Assembly (NCBI GenBank): GCA_900542165.1
Contig: UQMM01000005.1
Coordinates: 31,471 to 95,470 of the forward strand
Direction of reading: 5' to 3'
Source of the DNA: an uncultured Collinsella sp.
GTDB taxonomy: Bacteria > Actinomycetota > Coriobacteriia > Coriobacteriales > Coriobacteriaceae
DNA: 64,000 bases
Below are positions 39,334 to 47,741 of this stretch, one piece after another; position 1 is the first letter of the stretch; each line of letters starts with the position of its first letter. Both the position numbers and the translations under genes were made by a program. The notes beneath the pieces were generated by a model that ran no database searches, had not been told where the DNA came from, and worked only from the letters and a program-made list of their open reading frames with translations.

Positions 39334-42333
39334 ATGAGCGACATCATGAGGCCGATCCCGTTTTCGCAGCTGATGAACTGGATCATCGAGGAGCATAAGA
39401 CCCAGGACGCCATCTTTGGCGTGCGTAAGATGGTCACGACCAACCAGGAGGGCGCGCTTCCCATTTTTGACGAGCGCATCGAGACTCCGTTTGGCCCGGC
39501 CGCCGGCCCCAACACGCAGCTGGCCCAGAACATCGTGGCATCCTACGTGGCCGGCTCCCGCTTCTTTGAGCTCAAGACCGTTCAGGTTATGGACGGCGAG
39601 GAGCTCTCCAAGTGTGTGAACAAGCCCTGCATTGTGGCGCAGGACGAGTGCTACAACTGCGAGTGGTCGACCGAGCTCGAGGTTCCGCAGGCCTTTGCCG
39701 AGTACGTGAAGGCATGGTTTGCCTGCCACCTGATCGCTCGCGAGTACGGCCTGGGCAGCCCGAACGGTTTTGTCTTTAACATGTCCGTGGGCTATGACCT
39801 GGAGGGCATTAAGAGCCCCAAGGTCGATGCGTACATTGAGGGCATGAAGGACGCCAGCGGCTCCGAGGTTTGGAACGAGTGCCGCACGTGGGCGCTCGCT
39901 AACTTGGACAAGTTTGAGCATGTCGACGCCGCGTTTGTCGAGTCCATCCCGGCGCGCGTCTCAAACTCCATCACCGAGTCCACGCTGCATGGTTGCCCGC
40001 CGGCGGAGATCGAGCGCATCGCGACCTATCTGATCACCGAGAAGGGCCTCAACACCTACATCAAGTGCAACCCCACGCTGCTGGGCTATGAGTTTGCACG
40101 TCAGCGCCTCAACGAGCTGGGCTTTGACTACATCGTCTTCGATGACACGCACTTCCGCGAGGACCTGCAGTGGGCCGATGCCGTGCCTATGTTCGAGCGC
40201 CTGATTGCCCTGTGCGCCGAGCGCGGCCTGGAGTTTGGCGTCAAGCTGACCAACACGTTCCCCGTCGACGTGACGAGGAACGAGCTGCCCTCCACCGAGA
40301 TGTACATGTCCGGCCGTTCGCTGTTCTCGCTGACCATCGAGGCTGCCCGCCGCATTACCGAGCAGTTTGATGGCAAGCTGCGCATCAGCTACTCCGGCGG
40401 CGCCACGGTCTACAACATCCGTGCTCTGTACGATGCCGGCATTTGGCCCGTTACCTTGGCGACCGACGTGCTCAAGCCCGGTGGCTACGAGCGCTTTAGC
40501 CAGATGGCAGGCGAGTTTACCGACCTGGATGGTAAGCCGTTCGCGGGCGTCTCTCTCGAGGCCGTGACTGCGATCCAGACCGACTCACTCACCAACCCGC
40601 TCTACAAGAAGCCGCTGCGCCCGCTGCCCGACCGTAAGGTCGCCGGCAAGAGCCCGCTTTCCGACTGCTTTACCACGCCGTGCCGCACGAGCTGCCCCAT
40701 CCAGCAGGATATTCCCGCCTATCTGGCGGCTGTTGACGAGGGCCGCTACGAGGACGCGCTCAACATCATCATCGAGCGCAATGCCCTGCCGTTCATTACC
40801 GGCACCATCTGCCCGCATCCCTGCGGCCGTGCCTGCGAGCGTGCATTTTACGAGCCCGAGGGCGCCCAGATTCGCGCCAGCAAGCTCAAGGCCGCCCGCG
40901 AGGCCATGACCGCCGTGTTGCCCAAGCTGCGCGCCCAGGCCATCGCAAACGACGGCGAGCGCAACGTTGCCGTTATCGGCGGCGGCCCGGCCGGCCTGGC
41001 GACGGCGTTCTTCCTGACGCGTGCCGGCGTGCCCGTCACCATCTTCGAGGCCCGCGACTCTCTCGGCGGCGTGGTCCGTCACGTGATCCCCGAGTTCCGT
41101 ATCGCCAGCGACGATATCTCCCACGATGCCGAGCTCTGCCTGGCCTTTGGCGCCAAGGTGCAGCTCAACGCTCGCGTTGATTCCATCGACGAACTCAAGG
41201 CTCAAGGCTTTACTGACGTGGTCGTGGCCACCGGTGCCTGGATGCCCGGCTCTGCGGGCTTGGGCGAGGGTGCCGAGCTCGATGTGCTGGAGTTCCTCGA
41301 GGCCGCCAAGAAGGGCGAGAAACTCGAACTGGGCGAGGACGTCGTGGTCATTGGCGCCGGCAACACCGCCATGGACGCGGCCCGCGTGGCCAAGCGCCTG
41401 GCCGGCGTGAAGAACGTGCGCCTGGTGTATCGCCGCACCAAGAAGCAGATGCCCGCCGACGAGGAAGAGCTCGATCTTGCTCTTGCCGACGGCGTTGAGT
41501 TCTGCGAGCTGCTGGCGCCCAAGGCGCTCAACGGCTCCGTGCTGACCTGCGACGTTATGGAGCTCGGCGAGCCGGATGCAAGCGGCCGTCGCAGTCCCGT
41601 CGCCACGGGCGAGACCGTCGAGCTTTCCGCCACCACGGTGATCTGCGCCGTGGGCGAGGGCATCGATGCCAGCCTGTACGATGCCGCGGGCGTCGAGCAC
41701 GACCGTCGCGGCCGTCTTGCCGCCACCTCCACCGGCGTTGAGGGCGTCTGGGCTGCGGGCGACTGCCGTCGCGGTCCTGCCACCGTGGTCGAGGCTATCG
41801 CCGACGCCGCCGAGGTCGCCCGTGCCATCGCCGGCGTGGACTTTAACAAGTACGCCGACTGCAACGAGCAGGCCGGCCGCGAGGACACCTGCTACGAGCG
41901 CAAGGGGTCGCTGTGCCGCGACAAGCGCAACTGCACCAAGACCCGCTGCCTGGGCTGCGGCTCGGTGTGTGAGGTCTGCTGCGACGTGTGCCCCAACCGC
42001 GCCAACGTGGCAATTAAGGTGCCGGGCCTGGCCAAGCATCAGGTCGTCCATGTCGACGGCATGTGCAACGAGTGCGGTAACTGCGCCGTGTTCTGCCCCT
42101 ACCAGGAGGGTCGTCCCTACAAGGACAAGCTCACCCTGTTCTGGAGCGAGCAGGACATGGAGAACTCCGAGAACGAGGGCTTCCTGGCCGTGGACGAGGA
42201 CCACTTTAAGGTCCGCGTCGCCGGCACGGTCCGCACCGTCTCGGTCGATGCCGTCAACACCGGTCTTCCCGAGGCCGTCCGCCTGACCATCAGGGCCGTG
42301 CGCGACAACTATTCGTACCTTCTTAAGAAATAG
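39334..42333 (+). CDS. ygfK: YgfK-type iron-sulfur flavoprotein (putative selenate reductase subunit)
   Basis: A 999-residue multidomain oxidoreductase. An N-terminal dihydroorotate-dehydrogenase-like barrel (about 1-430) is followed by a GltD-type module with cysteine motifs CRTSCPIQQDIP (about 449) and CPHPCGRACE, FAD/NAD motifs GGGPAGLATAF (about 549) and GAGNTAMDAARVA (about 672), and C-terminal 4Fe-4S motifs CGSVCEVCCDVCP (about 876) and CNECGNCAVFCP (about 911). ATG 39334 follows AGAGGAG. E. coli YgfK is linked to anaerobic purine use; here it probably shuttles electrons between NAD(P)H and a reduced or oxidised purine intermediate. Confidence 0.9.
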   Translation: MSDIMRPIPFSQLMNWIIEEHKTQDAIFGVRKMVTTNQEGALPIFDERIETPFGPAAGPNTQLAQNIVASYVAGSRFFELKTVQVMDGEELSKCVNKPCIVAQDECYNCEWSTELEVPQAFAEYVKAWFACHLIAREYGLGSPNGFVFNMSVGYDLEGIKSPKVDAYIEGMKDASGSEVWNECRTWALANLDKFEHVDAAFVESIPARVSNSITESTLHGCPPAEIERIATYLITEKGLNTYIKCNPTLLGYEFARQRLNELGFDYIVFDDTHFREDLQWADAVPMFERLIALCAERGLEFGVKLTNTFPVDVTRNELPSTEMYMSGRSLFSLTIEAARRITEQFDGKLRISYSGGATVYNIRALYDAGIWPVTLATDVLKPGGYERFSQMAGEFTDLDGKPFAGVSLEAVTAIQTDSLTNPLYKKPLRPLPDRKVAGKSPLSDCFTTPCRTSCPIQQDIPAYLAAVDEGRYEDALNIIIERNALPFITGTICPHPCGRACERAFYEPEGAQIRASKLKAAREAMTAVLPKLRAQAIANDGERNVAVIGGGPAGLATAFFLTRAGVPVTIFEARDSLGGVVRHVIPEFRIASDDISHDAELCLAFGAKVQLNARVDSIDELKAQGFTDVVVATGAWMPGSAGLGEGAELDVLEFLEAAKKGEKLELGEDVVVIGAGNTAMDAARVAKRLAGVKNVRLVYRRTKKQMPADEEELDLALADGVEFCELLAPKALNGSVLTCDVMELGEPDASGRRSPVATGETVELSATTVICAVGEGIDASLYDAAGVEHDRRGRLAATSTGVEGVWAAGDCRRGPATVVEAIADAAEVARAIAGVDFNKYADCNEQAGREDTCYERKGSLCRDKRNCTKTRCLGCGSVCEVCCDVCPNRANVAIKVPGLAKHQVVHVDGMCNECGNCAVFCPYQEGRPYKDKLTLFWSEQDMENSENEGFLAVDEDHFKVRVAGTVRTVSVDAVNTGLPEAVRLTIRAVRDNYSYLLKK

Positions 42334-42344
42334 GCGAGTCTCTT

Positions 42345-42824
42345 ATGGCCAAATCCATTCAACATAACGTGGCCTACGTTGCCTGCGGAAGTGGTTGCGC
42401 TTCCGCAGGCGGCGACGCCCGCTGCAGCGAAGGCTGCATTGGCTGTGGCGCCTGCGTCACGGCCTGCCCCCACGGCGCCATTGCGCTGGTCGATGGCATC
42501 GCCCGCGTGGATCGCTCCAAGTGCACGGGCTGTGGCCTGTGCGGTATGGCGTGCCCGCAGCGCGTGATTGCCTTCGTTCCCGGCTACCAGAACATTCTGG
42601 TGCGCTGCAACAACACCGATAAGGGCGCCATCGCTCGCAAGATCTGCGACACGAGCTGCATCGGTTGCGGCATGTGCGCTAAAAAGTGCCCTGCCGGCGC
42701 TATCCGCATCGAGGACAACTGCGCCCATATCGACGGCGTGGACTGCCTGTCGTGCGGCATGTGCGCCGTCGTTTGCCCGCATGGCGCCATCCACGACCGC
42801 ACCGGCATCGCCGCCGGCGTGTAG
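42345..42824 (+). CDS. polyferredoxin-type 4Fe-4S protein
   Basis: A 159-residue protein with four CxxCxxCxxxCP motifs (CIGCGACVTACP, CTGCGLCGMACP, CIGCGMCAKKCP, CLSCGMCAVVCP), room for four 4Fe-4S clusters, resembling the C-terminal ferredoxin part of RnfB. An N-terminal Cys pair (ACGSGCASAGG) precedes them. It lies 11 bp after ygfK and 12 bp before the Mo hydroxylase, so it most likely carries electrons between these two enzymes. Confidence 0.88.
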   Translation: MAKSIQHNVAYVACGSGCASAGGDARCSEGCIGCGACVTACPHGAIALVDGIARVDRSKCTGCGLCGMACPQRVIAFVPGYQNILVRCNNTDKGAIARKICDTSCIGCGMCAKKCPAGAIRIEDNCAHIDGVDCLSCGMCAVVCPHGAIHDRTGIAAGV

Positions 42825-42836
42825 AAGGGAATCACC

Positions 42837-45614
42837 ATGGCACAGGAATTCACTTTTACCGTTAACGGCGTCGAGCGCACGACGACGGAGAATAAACCGC
42901 TGCTGCGCTACCTGCGCGACGACCTGCATATCCATTCCGCCAAGGACGGCTGCTCCGAAGGTGCTTGCGGTACCTGCACCATCCATGTGGACGGTGCGGC
43001 CGTCAAGGCGTGCGTGCTGACCACTGCTCTTGCTGCCGGTCGCAACATCGTGACCGTCGAGGGCCTGCCCGAGGACGTGCGCGAGGCCTTTGTGTACGCC
43101 TTTGGCGCCGTGGGCGCCGTGCAGTGCGGTTTTTGCATTCCCGGCATGGTCATGGCGGGCGCAGCGCTCATCGCCGAGGACCCCGAGCCCACCGAGGAGC
43201 AGATCAAGTACGCCATTCGCGGTAACGTCTGCCGCTGCACCGGCTACAAAAAGATTATCGAGGGCATCTCGCTGGCCGCTGCGGTGCTCCGCGGCGAAAA
43301 GCAGATCGATGAGGACCTGGAGCGCGGCGATGACTACGGCGTGGGCAAGCGCGCCTTCCGTATCGACGTGCGCAAGAAGGTGCTCGGCGAGGGCAAGTAT
43401 CCCGACGACATCGACGAGCTCGATCAGCCGGGCCTGACCTATGCCAGCGCCGTGCGCTCCAAGTATCCGCGCGCCCGCGTGCTCTCCATCGACACCTCCA
43501 AGGCCGAGGCCCTGCCCGGTGTGGTGGGCATCCTGCGCGCCGAGGACGTGCCGGTCAACCAGGTCGGCCACCTTATCCAGGACTGGGACGTCATGATCGC
43601 CCAGGGCGATATCACCCGCTGCGTGGGTGACGCCATCGTGCTGGTGGTTGCCGAGGACGAGGCGACGCTCGAGAAGGCCAAGAAGCTCGTAAAGATCGAT
43701 TACGAGCCGCTGGAGCCCGTGCGCAATATTGTCGAGGCCAGGGCTGCCGACGCCCCGCGCCTGCACGACAGCTTCTTTGCCTTTGGCAACACGGTGGAGC
43801 TCAAGGACAACGTGTGCCAGAGCCGTCACGTGACGCGCGGCGACGCCGCCAAGGCGCTGGCAGAAAGCGCGTTTACCGTGACGCAGCGCTTTACCACGCC
43901 CTTTACCGAGCATGCCTTCTTGGAGCCCGAGTGCGCCGTCGCCTTCCCGTACAAGAACGGCGTCAAGGTGCAGTCGACCGACCAGGGTGCCTACGACACG
44001 CGCAAAGAGTGTGCCCACATGTTTGGCTGGGACAACGAACCCGAGCGTGTGGTCGTCGAGACCATGCTTGTGGGTGGCGGCTTTGGCGGCAAGGAGGACG
44101 TTTCGATCCAGCACCTGGCCGCGCTCGCCGCATATAAGTTCCAGCGTCCTGTGAAGTGCAAGCTCACGCGCGCCGAGTCGCTCGCTTTCCATCCCAAGCG
44201 CCATGCCATGGACGGTACCTTTACGCTGGGCTGCGACGCCGAGGGCAACTTTACCGGCCTGGACTGCGAGATCAACTTTGACACCGGCGCCTACGCGTCG
44301 CTGTGCGGCCCGGTGCTCGAGCGCGCCTGCACGCATGCCGTCGGCCCCTACAAGTACCAGAACACCGACATTCGCGGTTTTGGCTACTACACCAACAACC
44401 CGCCCGCCGGCGCGTACCGCGGCTTTGGCGTTTGCCAGTCCGAGTTTGCGCTCGAGAGCCTGATCGACCTGCTGGCAGAGAAGGTCGGCCTGGATCCGTG
44501 GGAGATTCGCTACCGCAACGCCATCGAGCCGGGCGAGGTTTTGCCCAACGGTCAGATCGCCGACTGCTCCACGGCGCTGAAGGAGACGCTGCTCGAGGTC
44601 AAGGATGCCTACTATGCGCATCCCGGACACGCCGGTATCGCCTGCGCCATGAAGAACGCCGGCGTGGGCGTTGGCCTGCCCGATGCCGGCCGCTGCAAGA
44701 TTCGCATCGAGGACGGCGTGGCTGTGGTCTATGCCGCCACGTCCGACATCGGCCAGGGCTGCAACACCGTCTTTTTGCAGGACGTTGCCGAGGCCTGCGG
44801 TCTGCCGCTGAGCTGCATTGCCAACGGCGAGTGCTCCACCGAGAACGCTCCCGACTCCGGCACCACGTCTGGCTCGCGTCAGACGGTCGTGACCGGCGAG
44901 GCCGTGCGCGGTGCCGCCTTCCTGCTGCGCGATGCCATGGTCGGCATCGAGGCCGGCAAGCCTGCGCCTACCGCCCCGGTGAGCGCGCATGGCGACGGCG
45001 TCAAGATCGAGTACGACGACGGTCGCGCCTATCAGCTGCACGCGCAGGAGCTCGTCGCCGGCCAGGGCATGCATCCTCAGGATCCCGCGACAGCCATCAA
45101 GGCGCTCGAGGGATGCGAGTTTGGCTACGTGTACCTGGAGCCGACCGACAAGCTGGGTGCGGATGTTCCCAACCCCAAGAGCCACATCTGCTACGGCTTT
45201 GCCACACATGTGGTCATTTTGGATGATGACGGTCGCGTGAGCGAGGTCTATGCCGCGCACGATTCCGGCAAGGTGGTCAACCCCATCTCCATCCAGGGTC
45301 AGATCGAAGGCGGCGTGCTCATGGGTATGGGTTACGCACTTACCGAGGACTGGCCGCTCAAGGACTGCGTACCCCAGGCAAGGTACGGCACGCTCGGGCT
45401 GTTCCGTGCGCCCGAAATACCGGATATCCACGCCATCTACGTGGAGAAGGACGAGCTGCTGCCCGTGGCATACGGCGGCAAGGGCATCGGCGAGATCGCA
45501 ACGATTCCCACGGCGCCCGCCGTACAGAACGCCTACCGCGCGTTTGACGGCAAGCTGCGTCCAAATCTGCCCATGGTGGATACGCCCTACAGCCGCGTCC
45601 GCAACCGCGGGTAG
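42837..45614 (+). CDS. xdhD: molybdenum hydroxylase, XdhD-like (2Fe-2S plus Mo domains)
   Basis: A 925-residue single-chain enzyme of the xanthine dehydrogenase family. Residues 1-160 are the 2Fe-2S part (CSEGACGTCTIH and CGFC, then CRCTGY). Residues about 170-925 are the molybdopterin part, with GGGFGGKEDVSIQHLAA, GAYRGFGVCQSE and the catalytic GKGIGEIATIPTAPA glutamate. No FAD domain is present, matching E. coli XdhD and selenium-linked purine hydroxylases. No in-frame TGA is present. It is the likely purine-hydroxylating or reducing enzyme of arm 1. Confidence 0.9.
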   Translation: MAQEFTFTVNGVERTTTENKPLLRYLRDDLHIHSAKDGCSEGACGTCTIHVDGAAVKACVLTTALAAGRNIVTVEGLPEDVREAFVYAFGAVGAVQCGFCIPGMVMAGAALIAEDPEPTEEQIKYAIRGNVCRCTGYKKIIEGISLAAAVLRGEKQIDEDLERGDDYGVGKRAFRIDVRKKVLGEGKYPDDIDELDQPGLTYASAVRSKYPRARVLSIDTSKAEALPGVVGILRAEDVPVNQVGHLIQDWDVMIAQGDITRCVGDAIVLVVAEDEATLEKAKKLVKIDYEPLEPVRNIVEARAADAPRLHDSFFAFGNTVELKDNVCQSRHVTRGDAAKALAESAFTVTQRFTTPFTEHAFLEPECAVAFPYKNGVKVQSTDQGAYDTRKECAHMFGWDNEPERVVVETMLVGGGFGGKEDVSIQHLAALAAYKFQRPVKCKLTRAESLAFHPKRHAMDGTFTLGCDAEGNFTGLDCEINFDTGAYASLCGPVLERACTHAVGPYKYQNTDIRGFGYYTNNPPAGAYRGFGVCQSEFALESLIDLLAEKVGLDPWEIRYRNAIEPGEVLPNGQIADCSTALKETLLEVKDAYYAHPGHAGIACAMKNAGVGVGLPDAGRCKIRIEDGVAVVYAATSDIGQGCNTVFLQDVAEACGLPLSCIANGECSTENAPDSGTTSGSRQTVVTGEAVRGAAFLLRDAMVGIEAGKPAPTAPVSAHGDGVKIEYDDGRAYQLHAQELVAGQGMHPQDPATAIKALEGCEFGYVYLEPTDKLGADVPNPKSHICYGFATHVVILDDDGRVSEVYAAHDSGKVVNPISIQGQIEGGVLMGMGYALTEDWPLKDCVPQARYGTLGLFRAPEIPDIHAIYVEKDELLPVAYGGKGIGEIATIPTAPAVQNAYRAFDGKLRPNLPMVDTPYSRVRNRG

Positions 45615-45683
45615 GGCGGGGTGCGGACAGCCATTGTTGACGGGCTGTTCGCGCTCAACATCAACTGCATATGCTGCGCCTTT

Positions 45684-45715
45684 GGCCCCGGTTCCATCGA
45701 AAGCCGGGGCCCTTT
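45684..45715 (+). terminator. terminator of arm 1 operon
   Basis: GGCCCCGG (45684-45691) pairs with CCGGGGCC (45704-45711), followed by CTTTGTTT. Confidence 0.75.
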
Positions 45716-45724
45716 GTTTGGAGT

Positions 45725-46186
45725 GGAAACTGCGTCCCGGATTTGGCGCTCAGAATGGGATGCGTTTTCCCTTTGGAGCCCTCGGCAGAAATTACATCCC
45801 AGAATTGGCACTCAGAACGGGATGTGCTTTCCTTTTTGGGCCCTCGGCGGAAACTACGTCCCGGAATCCAGTCCCGGAGTGGGATGCGCTTTCCGGATCG
45901 GCCCTCAACCGGAAGCTGTGTCCCGGAATCATGCCTCAGAATGGGATGCGTTTTCCGCTGGCCGGTCGTTTGGAAAGCGCATCCCAGTTTGAGTGTTTAT
46001 TCCGGGATGCGGTTTCCGCTGAAGGACTTAGCCGGAAAGCCTGTCCAGCTCTGAGACTGGATTCCGGGACACGCTTTCCGCCAGGCCCGCCATCCGGAAA
46101 GTGCATCCCGTTTTGAGCGTCCAGGCTAGGACGCGCTTTCCGTTGGCGTGGTCGTTGGGAAAACGCGGCCCAGATAGGGGGATGCG
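45725..46186. repeat. 62-bp-period array of 46-bp dyad repeats
   Basis: Seven 46-bp units start at 45725, 45787, 45849, 45911, 45972, 46034 and 46096, with linkers of 15-16 bp, and a degenerate eighth starts at 46158. Each unit is an imperfect inverted repeat of the form GGAAA-N2-GYRTCCC, about 14 bp, then GGGAYRC-N2-TTTCC. Changes in one arm are matched in the other in units 2 and 6. Linkers 1-3 share GCCCTC. Open frames through it are not credible. Confidence 0.85.
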
Positions 46187-46213
46187 ATCTGACGATGCGT
46201 GGCCTAGCAGCTC

Positions 46214-47212
46214 CTACAGGTCCACCTCGTTGAGCCATGTCGGCAGCGCGGTCTGCCGGATGCCTGCCGTCTGTAGCTTTTTGGCGAGCACTCCTGCCGA
46301 GCGGACCTCGCTGATGGTAAAGCGCAGCAGAGGGTGACCGTAGAGCGATAGGTGCGCCTCGCGCTGTCGTTCGGCAACGAGCGCCTCGGCGGTGGTGCGT
46401 CCGGCCAGCATGGTCTGGTCGGTATATTTGATGAGCCCGTCGAGCTCGCCCAGCGTGAGTTCCCGCGCCTGGCGCTCCCAGGCAAAGTCCGTTCGTATGG
46501 GCTTGGCCGAATTGAAGGGGTCCGTCAGCTCGTATTGAAGCCAATCGGGCGCAAAGCCCGTCTCGATCATGACGGCTCGGGCGACCGATTCCCCGCCGCT
46601 CTCGGCGCGGGCGTCGGCATATCGAAGCGTTGTGAGAGCCGTACGAATCGCGCGACCATTGCGGGCAGTTGCTCGTTGCTCGACGGCCTCCATCAGCTGT
46701 TCCCGCACAAGGACGAGCTTTGAGATCGCCGAATCGGCAATGGGCATACCGTCGGCAAAACCGGTCTGCAACAGGCAATCTGTAACCGTTTGGATGGGCG
46801 GCGTTACCGATATGCCGGCTCTGCGTTTTGCTCCGGCCGGCTCAATCTGGTGCCGCTGAATATGTGCGCCCGGACGAGCCGACGGCTTGGTGGTACTGCA
46901 GACATGCACGACATTCAGGTGTCGCCACGAGACCTCGAGCCCCAGCAGACAGGCGGCCGAAAACGAGCAGAACGTCCAATCGGGGTGGATGATCGCAAGG
47001 GCGCGGAGGATTTCGCAATGGCGTTGCGCTCGGTTGAGTTCATCCCAGCGCGTTTTTCGCGCAAACAACCCCGGCATGGGCGAGACAACCGTGCCGCCGG
47101 TGCGCCGAAGGAGCGCTTTTCGGATCGCCGTGCTCGGGGGAATCAGGCAGCGCCCCTCTTGTTCGGCTTGAGTGAGCAGTTGGTCGATGAGCTGGTCATT
47201 GCAATGGGTCAT
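46214..47212 (-). CDS. AbiEi/DUF559-like protein
   Basis: A 332-residue protein. The N-terminal part (IPPSTAIRKALLRR, MPGLFARKTRWDELNRAQRH) resembles the winged-helix region of AbiEi-type antitoxins. The C-terminal part (IRTDFAWERQARELTLGELDGLIKYT) resembles the DUF559/Vsr-like endonuclease fold common in actinobacterial proteins annotated as AbiEi family. AAAGGAGG precedes the ATG. No partner toxin of AbiEii type is adjacent. The 3' end abuts the dyad-repeat array. Function is inferred from family resemblance. Confidence 0.65.
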   Translation of the reverse strand: MTHCNDQLIDQLLTQAEQEGRCLIPPSTAIRKALLRRTGGTVVSPMPGLFARKTRWDELNRAQRHCEILRALAIIHPDWTFCSFSAACLLGLEVSWRHLNVVHVCSTTKPSARPGAHIQRHQIEPAGAKRRAGISVTPPIQTVTDCLLQTGFADGMPIADSAISKLVLVREQLMEAVEQRATARNGRAIRTALTTLRYADARAESGGESVARAVMIETGFAPDWLQYELTDPFNSAKPIRTDFAWERQARELTLGELDGLIKYTDQTMLAGRTTAEALVAERQREAHLSLYGHPLLRFTISEVRSAGVLAKKLQTAGIRQTALPTWLNEVDL

Positions 47213-47508
47213 GAGCTACCGCCTCCTTTTGGGTAGCAAAAACGTATCAGCTGGAACTTGCCGCTCAGCTGACCAAAAGCTGACCAAAATCTAACCATGC
47301 AGGTAGATGACCTGCTTTTGGCAACATATTTCTTGTTTGAATCGGTGGGCGGTAATCGGCGACCGTGAACGGTAACTGGATATGAAGTCTTGGTAAGTTT
47401 CGGGACGTGTACTTTTTGAAAAAGAGCATTCTATCTGCTGTTTTGTGTTTCTGGATCGCATATTTGAAGGCATGTGATAAGGGCGGCGGACTGTCGCCTT
47501 GTATCTGC

Positions 47509-47615
47509 GGAAACTGTGTCCCGGAATTGCCACTCAGAACGGGACACGCTTTCCGGATGGGATGCTTGGCGGAAACTACGGCCCAGTTTTGGCTCCAGAA
47601 CGGGATGCATTTTCC
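47509..47615. repeat. two more dyad units with the 62-bp period
   Basis: Units at 47509-47554 (46 bp) and 47571-47615 (45 bp), separated by a 16-bp linker. They belong to the same family as the array at 45725. The first has matched TGTCCC / GGGACA arms. Together with the palindrome at 47671 they occupy the 529-bp gap between the AbiEi-like and ATPase genes; no gene is seen there. Confidence 0.8.
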
Positions 47616-47670
47616 GGAACGGTCCACGTGCGGTGGTGTACCGCCCCTTTTGCGTGCGCTGCCTGTCGAA

Positions 47671-47726
47671 TTACGTTATAGCTAGCTATATTATAGGAAG
47701 GTATAATATAGCTAGCTATAACGTAA
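47671..47726. promoter_or_regulatory. perfect 25-bp inverted repeat before the ATPase gene
   Basis: Arms 47671-47695 and 47702-47726 are exactly complementary around the loop GGAAGG. Each arm contains the palindrome TATAGCTAGCTATA. The right arm ends 15 bp before ATG 47742, with AAAGGAAGG between. A hairpin this long so close to the start could control translation, or the DNA could be an operator. Confidence 0.75.
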
Positions 47727-47741
47727 AGGAAGGATGGCCCT

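Noticed and set aside
42309..45431. 1040-codon minus-strand frame opposite the Mo hydroxylase
   Set aside because: Antisense shadow of a real gene with all cofactor motifs; translated text is compositionally unnatural.
45621..45992. Forward open frames through the dyad array
   Set aside because: Repeated text is a translation of the hairpins; frames change between units and lack ribosome sites.
45725..46186. CRISPR array
   Set aside because: Units are imperfect 46-bp dyads, linkers are only 15-16 bp and partly alike, and no cas gene is near.
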